From Alphaproteobacteria bacterium (GTDB taxonomy: Bacteria > Pseudomonadota > Alphaproteobacteria > Caulobacterales > Maricaulaceae), in the NCBI GenBank assembly GCA_030428405.1, contig JAUIEH010000204.1, positions 1-5,722 on the forward strand: a DNA stretch of 5,722 bases, in the 5' to 3' direction. Under the pieces are notes generated by a model, which was given only the letters and a program-made list of their open reading frames with translations, was not told where the DNA came from and ran no database searches. Below are positions 1-5,141 of this stretch, in pieces. A program made the translations under genes and the position numbers. Position 1 is the first letter of the stretch. Every line of letters starts with the position of its first letter.

Positions 1-187
1 AATTTTCAACCGAGCGATAAAACGCTTCGACAATGCCTGCGCAGAGCGGACCGCCATATTTGGGCTTGAAGATCACCGGGGAATGAAACTGGCAGTCACC
101 GGCGAACAGGCCCGGCAGCGCGTTGAAATCCTCGCGCGCAAGCCCGTCATGCCAGCTTCTCAGAAAACTCGATGCCATGTCGCTCAT
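1..187 (-). CDS. NTF2/SnoaL-like protein, N-terminal part (C-terminus outside window)
   Basis: The first 62 codons of a gene that runs off the left edge. The start (MSDMASSFLRSWHDG) is followed by an amphipathic helix, then a run with DFNALPGLFAGDCQFHSP and KPKYGG. This helix, then 'ALxxLFAxDxxFHSPV', then a small loop is the usual opening of the cone-shaped NTF2/SnoaL-like fold, which includes small polyketide cyclases, isomerases and many proteins of unknown role. The family assignment rests on this pattern only and no catalytic residues can be judged. It starts 29 bp after the stop of the exported Cys-containing protein and is probably in the same transcript. The ribosome binding site is weak (an AAAGAGC stretch about 4-10 bp upstream). 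A second ATG at 178 (MASSFLRS) is an equally possible start. Confidence 0.72.
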   Translation of the reverse strand, partial: MSDMASSFLRSWHDGLAREDFNALPGLFAGDCQFHSPVIFKPKYGGPLCAGIVEAFYRSVEN

Positions 188-216
188 AGGTGCTCTTTTG
201 GTGGACGCTCTTTCGC

Positions 217-825
217 TTAGCCGATCACGGGGCCGCATTCGGGCGCGCGCGGATCGTCATCTGCGATGCGCTGCAGCGAAATGAAGCTGCAGCCCGGCGA
301 GGTGACCATGCCGCTGAAGGATTGAAAGCTCTCATCGAAGACGCCGCGAAACGGCGCGATGATCCAGTTCTCGCCGGGCCGCGAGCCCCAACCCGCGCCT
401 TCCGCGCTGATATAGCGCGCGACCGGATCATAATCGCCGGCGAGATAACATAGCCCGGTCGGAAGCTCCGGGTTCTCATCGACCGCATAGAAACGAAATC
501 CGACTTCGAGCCGGCCCTCTTCCTCGCAAAAGCGCAAGGTCGCGCCCGTCAGGCCCTGATTGCAGACATAAACGCCGCGATAAACGCCGGACGGTCCACG
601 CTCCGGCGCCGGCGTTTCGAGGGGCTCGTCCTGAGCAATGGCGGGGGCGCTGAAGAGCGCGCCAGCAAGAGCGGCGGCGAAGCGTGAACGCAAGCGCCGG
701 ATACCCCCATCGACGGACCCGGCCTCAGGCCGGGTCGAAGGGGGGCGGTCGAAGACCGTCGATGGGGGCCGGCGCGAACCCAAACATTTGTCGAAGGCCA
801 GCCGGATCGTGCGCATCAACGCCAT
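217..825 (-). CDS. exported small protein with five mature cysteines, function unknown; N-region holds a palindromic element
   Basis: A 202-aa protein beginning with an ATG whose A is the last base of the pdhA stop (TGATG). A GGAGG at 830-834 lies 4 bp upstream, which suggests translational coupling to pdhA. An unusually long n-region is followed by a signal-peptide core at residues about 46-64 (RSRFAAALAGALFSAPAIA), with a likely signal peptidase I cut after AIA (residue 64), giving about 138 mature residues. The mature part has Cys at 88, 100, 126, 179 and 197, Gly/aromatic-rich beta-type segments (GVYRGVYVCNQG, FRFYAVDENP, GDYDPVARYIS), and ends near PGCSFISLQR. This Y-x-G-x-Y-x-C-x-Q-G opening recalls an unnamed domain of secreted alphaproteobacterial proteins, but I cannot name a family. 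Residues 17-44 are encoded by a compound palindrome. A GTG at 828 is a possible start. A TTG at 693, just after the palindrome, would give a conventional signal peptide (MRSRFAAAL) and a 158-aa protein. Confidence 0.75.
   Translation of the reverse strand: MALMRTIRLAFDKCLGSRRPPSTVFDRPPSTRPEAGSVDGGIRRLRSRFAAALAGALFSAPAIAQDEPLETPAPERGPSGVYRGVYVCNQGLTGATLRFCEEEGRLEVGFRFYAVDENPELPTGLCYLAGDYDPVARYISAEGAGWGSRPGENWIIAPFRGVFDESFQSFSGMVTSPGCSFISLQRIADDDPRAPECGPVIG
694..775. repeat. 82-bp compound palindromic element inside a reading frame
   Basis: Outer arms 694-716 and 756-775 pair as 7 bp (GCGCCGG/CCGGCGC) plus 13 bp (CCCCCATCGACGG/CCGTCGATGGGGG), interrupted only by a 3-nt bulge, ATA at 701-703. 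Nested inside is a second perfect hairpin at 717-735 (ACCCGGCCT, one central base, AGGCCGGGT). A short GGTC-GAA-GACC lies at 747-757 and overlaps the right outer arm, so the element could refold. TCGAAG occurs twice in the interior (735-740 and 749-754). This resembles dispersed palindromic elements of bacterial genomes (REP-like, or the Rickettsia palindromic elements that sit in frame inside genes). Only one copy is present here, so dispersal is untested. It has no stop codon in the frame of the exported protein. In the minus-strand transcript it could also act as a structure between pdhA and the next gene. Confidence 0.85.
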
Positions 826-1880
826 CACGCCTCCGCCAGAACGTCCGTGTAGAGCTCTTCGGGGTCGGGCTCCGGACTGTCCTGGGAGAATTGGGCAGCC
901 TCCTGACAGACGGCCTTGACGCTCTTATCGAGCTCTTTGAGTTCGTCCTCGCTCGCCCAGTCGGCGGCGAGCAACATCCTCTTGGCGTGCTCGATGGGAT
1001 CGGATTTTTCTCGCACGCCCTGGACCTCTTCGCGCGTGCGGTATTTGGCCGGGTCCGACATGGAGTGGCCGCGATAGCGATAGGTCTTCATTTCGAGAAT
1101 GGTCGGTCCTTCGCCGCGGCGCGCGTCGTAAACCGCGCGCCGGCCCGCATCGCGCACGGCGAGCACGTCCATGCCGTCGACTTCCTCGCCCGGGATCGCG
1201 AACGATGCGCCGCGCTTATGCAGATGCACCTCGGAGGAGGCCCGCTTCACGCTCGTGCCCATGGCGTATTGATTGTTCTCGATGATGAACACGACCGGCA
1301 GGGCCCACAGCTCGGCCATGTTGAAGGCCTCATAGACCTGGCCCTGATTGGCGGCGCCGTCGCCGAAATAGGTCAGCGAGACGCGATCGTTTTCCTTGTA
1401 GCGATTGGCGAAGGCGAGCCCGGCGCCGATCGGCACCTGCGCGCCGACAATGCCGTGGCCGCCAAAAAACTGCTTGTCGCGGCTGAACATGTGCATCGAG
1501 CCGCCTTTGCCTTTGGAATAGCCGTCCTTGCGCCCGGTCAGCTCGGCCATGACGCCTTTCGGGTCCATGCCGCAGGCGAGCATATGGCCGTGGTCGCGAT
1601 AGCCGGTGATGACCTGGTCGCCTTCTTCAATGGCGCCCTGCATGCCGACGACGACGGCTTCCTGGCCGATATAGAGATGGCAAAAGCCCGCGATGAGCCC
1701 CATGCCGTAGAGCTGGCCGGCCTTTTCCTCGAACCGGCGGATGAGCAGCATGTCCTCGTAATATTTGAGCAGCTCGGACTTGCTCGTGCGCCGCTCGACG
1801 GCTTCGGCCTCGACCTTTTGCTGGCCGGTGTTCGGCTCTTCGACGGCGTCCGCTTTCTTGTCGCTCATATAAGCTCGCAT
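825..1880 (-). CDS. pdhA: pyruvate dehydrogenase E1 component, alpha subunit
   Basis: A 351-aa cytoplasmic subunit of the pyruvate dehydrogenase complex. With the beta subunit it performs thiamine-diphosphate-dependent decarboxylation of pyruvate and acetyl transfer to lipoyl E2. The thiamine-diphosphate motif is intact: GDG at 173-175, exactly 26 residues, then NN at 202-203. Other hallmarks are FCHLYIGQEAVVVG (66-79, with H68), YRDHGHMLACG (94-104), GGSMHMF (126-132), GGHGIVGAQ (140-148) and the loop RYRGHSMSDP (268-277), which matches the region phosphorylated in mitochondrial E1-alpha. Length is normal, with an E/A-rich N-terminal extension of about 33 residues before SKSELLKYY. There is no clear Shine-Dalgarno site at either ATG (1880, or 1868 giving MSDKK), so the start is uncertain by four codons. 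It lies 106 bp after the ftsB-like gene, and its stop overlaps the next gene. pdhB does not follow directly. Confidence 0.97.
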   Translation of the reverse strand: MRAYMSDKKADAVEEPNTGQQKVEAEAVERRTSKSELLKYYEDMLLIRRFEEKAGQLYGMGLIAGFCHLYIGQEAVVVGMQGAIEEGDQVITGYRDHGHMLACGMDPKGVMAELTGRKDGYSKGKGGSMHMFSRDKQFFGGHGIVGAQVPIGAGLAFANRYKENDRVSLTYFGDGAANQGQVYEAFNMAELWALPVVFIIENNQYAMGTSVKRASSEVHLHKRGASFAIPGEEVDGMDVLAVRDAGRRAVYDARRGEGPTILEMKTYRYRGHSMSDPAKYRTREEVQGVREKSDPIEHAKRMLLAADWASEDELKELDKSVKAVCQEAAQFSQDSPEPDPEELYTDVLAEA

Positions 1881-1986
1881 CGTGCTGGCGCGCCCGCTTG
1901 TCGGCTGCGAGCGCTGGATCGATGGCGAGGTTAGACCAGTTTGCGCGGGCGCGTCATGGGCCTCAGCGGGATTTAGCTTTGCAGGA

Positions 1987-2325
1987 TCAGCGCGTCGTCG
2001 CCGAAACCGGCCGGACGCCGACGCCGGGCGGCAAGGCTGCGGCCGGGATCACCAGATCGCGCGGATGGGCGACGTTGAGGAGCGCACGTGCGCGTTCGTC
2101 GAGAAAATCGCGGTCGAGCGTGGCCGGGCGAAGGCGCGCGGCGCGGGCTTCAAGCGCTGCGCGCTGGGCGTAGAGAATTTCAAGACCGGCTTCGAGACGC
2201 TCGATACGGCGCTGATGACCAGCCCAGGCCAAAGCGCCCTGCTCGCCGACCAGACCATGCACGCCGAAATAAACGATTCCGGCCGCGAAAATCATCGTCA
2301 GCCAATAGCGCTTGAGCGCGACCAT
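1987..2325 (-). CDS. ftsB: FtsB/DivIC-type septum formation initiator protein
   Basis: A 112-aa bitopic membrane protein: a short cytoplasmic start (MVALKRY), one transmembrane helix at about 8-26 (WLTMIFAAGIVYFGVHGLV), a periplasmic coiled coil at about 34-66 rich in E/R/L/A (RRIERLEAGLEILYAQRAAL), then LDRDFLDERARALLNVAHP (69-87). The last segment is the characteristic conserved block after the coiled coil in this family. FtsB partners FtsL and FtsQ in activating septal peptidoglycan synthesis. Gene position directly upstream of pdhA supports the alphaproteobacterial version. I chose the ATG at 2325 because AGGGGG (2335-2340) lies 9 bp upstream. The ATG at 2376 would add 17 Arg-rich residues before the membrane helix and lacks such a site. 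The Pro/Val-rich C-terminal tail after HPRDLVIP has no recognised motif. Confidence 0.9.
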   Translation of the reverse strand: MVALKRYWLTMIFAAGIVYFGVHGLVGEQGALAWAGHQRRIERLEAGLEILYAQRAALEARAARLRPATLDRDFLDERARALLNVAHPRDLVIPAAALPPGVGVRPVSATTR

Positions 2326-2395
2326 TCCCCGTTTCCCCCTCGCACGCGGGACCCGACCCGAGCGCGAGAGAGACAAGAAACATCAGCGCGGTGAA

Positions 2396-2430
2396 GGTTC
2401 AGTTGACGGATGTTTTCGGAAGACTGAACC
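2396..2430. repeat. inverted repeat, 8-bp arms, upstream of ftsB
   Basis: GGTTCAGT (2396-2403) and ACTGAACC (2423-2430) are perfect complements separated by 19 bp. The repeat lies 71 bp upstream of the ftsB start. The arms and spacing could suit a dimeric regulator binding two turns apart, or an RNA hairpin in the 5' leader. The loop is too long and there is no T-run, so it is not a terminator. Function is not shown by sequence alone. Confidence 0.45.
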
Positions 2431-2600
2431 CAACCGACAAAGATTCGGAGATCGCCTTAGCGAAGCCGCAACACAAGCGGAAAGTCTTGCCTGGAGGCGG
2501 AAAATTTGACCCCGGTTGCCGGTTGTTTCTGACGAGGAAACCGCGTCTGTCGTCTCTCAAGGGCGCGTGCGCTCGTCCCGGTCGCGCCGAGCGCAAAGCA

Positions 2601-2622
2601 GCGGGGCGACGTTGCGCCCCGC
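2601..2622 (-). terminator. hairpin terminator after the DUF4345 gene
   Basis: A perfect 8-bp GC stem (GCGGGGCG/CGCCCCGC) with a 6-nt loop starts 4 bp beyond the TGA of the DUF4345 gene. On the minus strand it is followed by TGCTTTGCG, so the U-tract is poor. Position and stem strength support a role in ending the NmrA-DUF4345 transcript. The weak U-tract leaves open a role in 3'-end stability or partial termination. Confidence 0.6.
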
Positions 2623-2626
2623 ATGC

Positions 2627-3022
2627 TCAACCGGCGTTCGACCTGACATGGATGAACGCCGCCATCGCCAGCGCGCCGACGCCGAGTTCGATCGCCAGCG
2701 CCAGGACCAGCGCCTCCGACGGCATCCCGTCCAGCGCGACGCTGACCAGACGCGAGACGCCGAACGTGGCGTAAATGAGCGCTGTCAGGCCAAGGGCGAG
2801 GCCCGCCATGTCGCGCCTGAACGCGCCCAGTGCGACGATGACGCCGCTGACCAGCAACATGCCGCCCGGCGCACGCACTTCCGACATCAGGCTCGGCTCC
2901 GACCCGAGCGCCGCCCCGCTCGCCGCAAAGAAAGCATGCGGCGTCACCAGCGTGGAGCACCCGACATAGAGAAGAATGACGCCTGACAACGCCAGAAACG
3001 CGTGAATAGCCAACCTCATCAT
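2627..3022 (-). CDS. DUF4345-type four-helix membrane protein
   Basis: A 131-aa integral membrane protein with four hydrophobic segments at about 7-26, 52-67, 72-90 and 103-123. Between helices 1 and 2 lies SEVRAPGGMLLVSG (47-60), and after helix 3 GVSRLVSVALDGMPS (88-102). The E-x-RAPGG and G-x-x-RL-x-S-x-x-x-DG-x-PS pattern is what I associate with the DUF4345 family, whose biochemical role is unknown to me. Its ATG overlaps the stop of the NmrA-like gene by four bases (ATGA at 3019-3022), so the two are almost certainly co-transcribed and translationally coupled. A second ATG follows immediately (3019). A hairpin terminator lies just downstream, making this the last gene of the unit. Confidence 0.85.
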   Translation of the reverse strand: MMRLAIHAFLALSGVILLYVGCSTLVTPHAFFAASGAALGSEPSLMSEVRAPGGMLLVSGVIVALGAFRRDMAGLALGLTALIYATFGVSRLVSVALDGMPSEALVLALAIELGVGALAMAAFIHVRSNAG

Positions 3023-3876
3023 GCCGCAGTCCTCCAGGCGCCCTTCGCGGCGGCGTCACGGGCGTAGTCGGCGAAGTCCTTCGGCGCACGGCCAAGCGCG
3101 CGCTCGACGCCGTCCGTCAGGTGTTCGTTGCGCCCATCCAGAACCGTGGAAAAGAGATAATCCAGGAGCCAGGCCACTTCGCGCGGCGCGCCCGACTCTT
3201 TCACGCCTTCAACAAATGCCGCATGCGGAATCTGGACATAGTCGATGTCGCGGCCCAGCACGCGGGAAAGCTCCGCGGCCGCATCCGCAAACGTCATCAA
3301 GCGCGGTCCCGTGACTTCATAGAGCTCGCCGGCATGGCCGGGTTCGCTCAGCGCTGCGACGATGATGTCCGAGATGTCGTCGACATCGGCGAAGGGTTCG
3401 CGAATGTCGCCGGCCGGCAGCGTGATGGCGCCCGCCTGCACCATGTCGGCGAAGGCGCCTTCCGAGAAGTTCTGGTTGAACCAGGCGGCGCGAACAACGG
3501 TCCAGTCGATGCCGCTCGCCTGCACGATGCGCTCGCTGGCTTGAGCTTCTTCCTCACCGCGCCCGGAAAGCAGCGCCAGACGCTTCACGCCGTGCTTGGC
3601 GGCCTTGTCGACGAATTTCTCGATCGACTCTTTCGCGCCGGGCACGGCGAGATCGGGCGCATAATTTATATAGACGGCGTCGACGCCTTTCAGCGCGGCG
3701 TCCCAGCTTGCTTCATTGTCCCAGTAAAAGGCGGGGCTCGCCGAGCGCGAGCCGGCGCGAACCGACACGCCCTTTTCCGCAAGGCGTCTGGCGACGCGGC
3801 GACCCGTCTTACCGGTCGCGCCGAGCACCAACGTCTCTTTGTTGCGTGCACGGAAAGGGTTGAGCGCGATATTCAT
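3019..3876 (-). CDS. NmrA-like NAD(P)-binding protein (atypical short-chain dehydrogenase fold)
   Basis: A 285-aa soluble Rossmann-fold protein. The dinucleotide-binding loop GATGKTG (19-25, G-x-x-G-x-x-G) follows a first beta strand ETLVLGA. The protein then shows AGSRS (41-45) after strand 2, DAVYINYAPD (66-75), VKRLALLSGRG (97-107), the NmrA-typical VVRAAWFNQNF (128-138) and PFADVDDISDIIVAAL (161-176), and a helical C-terminus. No Tyr-x-x-x-Lys catalytic pair is evident, as usual in the atypical NmrA/SDR-a group. Members include quinone or azo reductase-like enzymes and NAD(P)-sensing regulators, so the substrate cannot be assigned. The start at 3876 is set by a perfect AGGAGG (3882-3887) 5 bp upstream. 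The frame stays open to 3972, but that stretch is Cys/Arg-rich and covers the putative operator. The stop overlaps the DUF4345 gene. Confidence 0.92.
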   Translation of the reverse strand: MNIALNPFRARNKETLVLGATGKTGRRVARRLAEKGVSVRAGSRSASPAFYWDNEASWDAALKGVDAVYINYAPDLAVPGAKESIEKFVDKAAKHGVKRLALLSGRGEEEAQASERIVQASGIDWTVVRAAWFNQNFSEGAFADMVQAGAITLPAGDIREPFADVDDISDIIVAALSEPGHAGELYEVTGPRLMTFADAAAELSRVLGRDIDYVQIPHAAFVEGVKESGAPREVAWLLDYLFSTVLDGRNEHLTDGVERALGRAPKDFADYARDAAAKGAWRTAA

Positions 3877-3881
3877 GGCTT

Positions 3882-3887
3882 CCTCCT
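3882..3887 (-). promoter_or_regulatory. ribosome binding site fixing the NmrA-like gene start
   Basis: A consensus AGGAGG lies 5 bp before the ATG at 3876 (CAGGAGGAAGCC-ATG). It is the strongest Shine-Dalgarno site in the window. It decides against the upstream in-frame ATG at 3972. Confidence 0.85.
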
Positions 3888-3934
3888 GAAAGTGTTGAGC
3901 AAGCCATTTGGTAGCGGCGCGCGAGCGGGGCTTC

Positions 3935-3965
3935 TTGACGCTGCACGACAGAATTTTGACGCAGC
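3935..3965 (-). promoter_or_regulatory. putative AraC-type operator: two 10-bp direct repeats 21 bp apart
   Basis: On the plus strand TTGACGCTGC (3935-3944) and TTGACGCAGC (3956-3965) match at 9 of 10 positions. Their starts are 21 bp apart, two helical turns. Same-strand half-sites at 21-bp spacing are the standard target layout of AraC/XylS regulators, and such a gene ends just 15 bp away. The pair sits 59-89 bp upstream of the NmrA-like start. On the minus strand a TACCAA (about 3907-3912) downstream of the proximal half-site could serve as a poor -10, so the site would overlap or abut the -35, as expected for activation. The repeats are seen directly; binding is inferred. Confidence 0.5.
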
Positions 3966-3979
3966 CCGCCAAGCGCGGA

Positions 3980-4993
3980 TCAAGCCTCTCGCGACTGCGC
4001 CTCGAGGCGATAGGATCGCGGCGTCTGTCCGCTCCATCGCTTGAAAGCGCGTGTGAAGGCGCTTTGCTCGGAAAACCCGGCGAGAAATGAAATGTCGGCG
4101 AGTGAGTATCCTGACTGCGTCAGAAGTCGCTCGGCGAGCTGGCGGCGGGCCTCATCAACGAGCCCCTGGAATGAATGACCGCGATCGGACAGGCGCCGCT
4201 GCAAGGTGCGCTCGCTCATATTCAGGCGTTCGCCGATTTGCGCGATTGTCGGCACGCCGCCGCTCAGCGCCTGTGAGACCTGAATGCGCACGCGCTTATC
4301 AAGCGATGAGTCATCCTCAAGCTTGGCCAGCTCGGTTTCCAGATGCGCATCGAAGAATTGGGCGATGCCGGCATCGCCGAGCTGGTTGGGATGGGCGAGC
4401 GCTTCGTTCGAGACGAAGAGAGCGTCGCGGTCGGCGCCGAAATGAACCGGACATCCGAAATGGCGCTCATGGGCGTCGCCATCGCCCGGCGCCTCATGCT
4501 TGAAATAGATCGCGAGCGGACGAAATGGCCTGCTCGCCACCTGCTGGCTTATAGAGAATACGCTGGCGATGGTCGCTTCATTGGACAGCCGCAGACCTAG
4601 ACGCCGCTCGCCGTCGCGATGCATATGCATATAGGCGCCGTCATCAGTACTCTGAACCTCATAAGAGGTGACGCTCGTCAGTACACGGGCATATCGCTCC
4701 GCCCGCTCAAACGAGCCGCGCAAGGTCGGCGCCGACTTCCACGCCAGACCGAACGCGCCATAGTCATCGCACAACATCGAGGCGCCAGTGCGCAGCGGCA
4801 ACTCCACGCCGTTCGGATCGAGTCGCGCCGCACGCTCAAACAAGGCGTAATAATCACTGTCGGAAATCATGAATGAGGGGTCGACCGGCGCGTCCGGGTC
4901 GACGCCGGCTGAACGCAAGAGCGCGGTCTCATCGACGCTGTCATGCGTCTGACGCGCGACCTTCCAGGCGAACAAAGACGTGATCTGACCCAT
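3980..4993 (-). CDS. AraC/XylS-family transcriptional regulator (long type, N-terminal ligand domain)
   Basis: A 337-aa cytoplasmic regulator. Residues about 20-210 look like the 'arabinose-binding-like' N-terminal domain of the OruR/ArgR-type AraC subgroup (LLRSAGVDPDAPVDPSFMIS at 25-44, YFKHEAPGD at 163-171, FGCPVHFGADRDALFVSNEAL at 179-199). The C-terminal DNA-binding domain has two helix-turn-helix units: PTIAQIGERLNMSERTLQRR (248-267) and LADISFLAGFSEQSAFTRAF (298-317), followed by the signature SGQTPRSYR (321-329). Length is normal for the class, and all core positions look intact. It reads in the same direction as, and 103 bp upstream of, the NmrA-like gene, with 21-bp-spaced direct repeats between them, so that operon is the likely target. 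The inducer is unknown; relatives respond to small metabolites. The start ATG at 4993 has only a weak GGGGCG upstream. Confidence 0.93.
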   Translation of the reverse strand: MGQITSLFAWKVARQTHDSVDETALLRSAGVDPDAPVDPSFMISDSDYYALFERAARLDPNGVELPLRTGASMLCDDYGAFGLAWKSAPTLRGSFERAERYARVLTSVTSYEVQSTDDGAYMHMHRDGERRLGLRLSNEATIASVFSISQQVASRPFRPLAIYFKHEAPGDGDAHERHFGCPVHFGADRDALFVSNEALAHPNQLGDAGIAQFFDAHLETELAKLEDDSSLDKRVRIQVSQALSGGVPTIAQIGERLNMSERTLQRRLSDRGHSFQGLVDEARRQLAERLLTQSGYSLADISFLAGFSEQSAFTRAFKRWSGQTPRSYRLEAQSREA

Positions 4994-5024
4994 ATTCGCG
5001 CCCCGGCGAAGGCTTCGAGACCGC

Positions 5025-5049
5025 AGCGCCTCGTCTGCGAGACGGCGCT
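5025..5049. repeat. imperfect hairpin upstream of the AraC-family gene
   Basis: AGCGC-CT-CGTCT (5025-5036), GCG loop (5037-5039), AGACG-GCGCT (5040-5049). Ten base pairs form with a 2-nt bulge on one side. It lies 32-56 bp upstream of the regulator's ATG, so it would fall in the 5' leader. It has no adjacent T-run, which argues against a simple terminator. It may be a leader structure or a protein site. Confidence 0.4.
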
Positions 5050-5068
5050 ATGATGCAGCTTGCAGTTG

Positions 5069-5097
5069 AAGCTAAGCGATCGCGCCGCTGACGCCAA
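5069..5097 (-). promoter_or_regulatory. possible sigma-70-type promoter for the AraC-family gene
   Basis: On the minus strand TTGGCG (5092-5097) is followed after exactly 17 bp by TAGCTT (5069-5074). The -35 is a fair match and the -10 a poor one. It is the best pair I found in the 148-bp gap, about 76 bp from the start codon. This is weak evidence in a GC-rich genome. Confidence 0.22.
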
Positions 5098-5141
5098 AAT
5101 CGTGACTTGCCGGAGATATGGTTAGGCCGGTCCCCGCGCCT

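Larger units (their letters stand above)
2326..2626. other. 301-bp non-coding stretch between DUF4345 gene and ftsB
   Basis: No convincing gene on either strand. Short open frames here lack ribosome binding sites and either overlap the neighbours in antisense or read as arbitrary Arg/Pro-rich protein. It contains, from right to left in the direction of transcription, a terminator-like hairpin just after the DUF4345 gene, a weak GGCGCG/CGCGCC inverted repeat (2562-2567/2583-2588), an 8-bp-arm inverted repeat at 2396-2430, and the ftsB ribosome binding site at 2335-2340. A promoter for ftsB-pdhA presumably lies here, because the terminator separates the two units, but I could not identify a good -35/-10 pair. 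Confidence 0.6.

Noticed and set aside
694..775. CRISPR repeat or tRNA-like gene at the palindrome
   Set aside because: There is one copy only, with no spacer periodicity. The nested stems do not match cloverleaf arm lengths, and there is no T-loop or acceptor-like end.
684..1934. Long plus-strand open frame (416 codons) opposite pdhA
   Set aside because: It is antisense to a very well conserved pdhA. Long antisense frames are expected in GC-rich genes, and its protein is rich in His/Ala/Gly with no recognisable domain or ribosome binding site.
1881..1986. Promoter or small RNA in the 106-bp gap between ftsB and pdhA
   Set aside because: I found no credible -35/-10 pair or terminator hairpin, only a GGCGCGCC palindrome at 1887-1894, which is common in GC-rich DNA.
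2326..2376. N-terminal extension of the FtsB-like protein to the ATG at 2376
   Set aside because: It would add 17 Arg/Ser-rich residues ahead of a normal short cytoplasmic tail. The AGGGGG site 9 bp before 2325 supports the shorter protein.
2391..2774. Plus-strand frame starting in the ftsB upstream gap (MKVQLTDVFGRL...)
   Set aside because: The first residues look plausible, but the frame runs antisense into the DUF4345 gene and becomes low-complexity Arg/Ala/Pro, so the coding case fails.
3935..3965. TTGAC motifs read as plus-strand -35 boxes
   Set aside because: No plus-strand gene follows and no -10 hexamer sits 16-18 bp downstream. The exact 21-bp repetition fits an operator better.
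3877..3972. N-terminal extension of the NmrA-like protein to the ATG at 3972
   Set aside because: The extension covers the intergenic region, encodes a Cys/Lys/Arg-rich stretch unlike the family, and the consensus AGGAGG before 3876 fixes the shorter start.
3121..4044. Plus-strand open frame of 307 codons opposite the NmrA-like gene
   Set aside because: It is an antisense shadow of a recognisable Rossmann-fold gene, runs through the intergenic operator into the AraC gene, and has no sensible domain.
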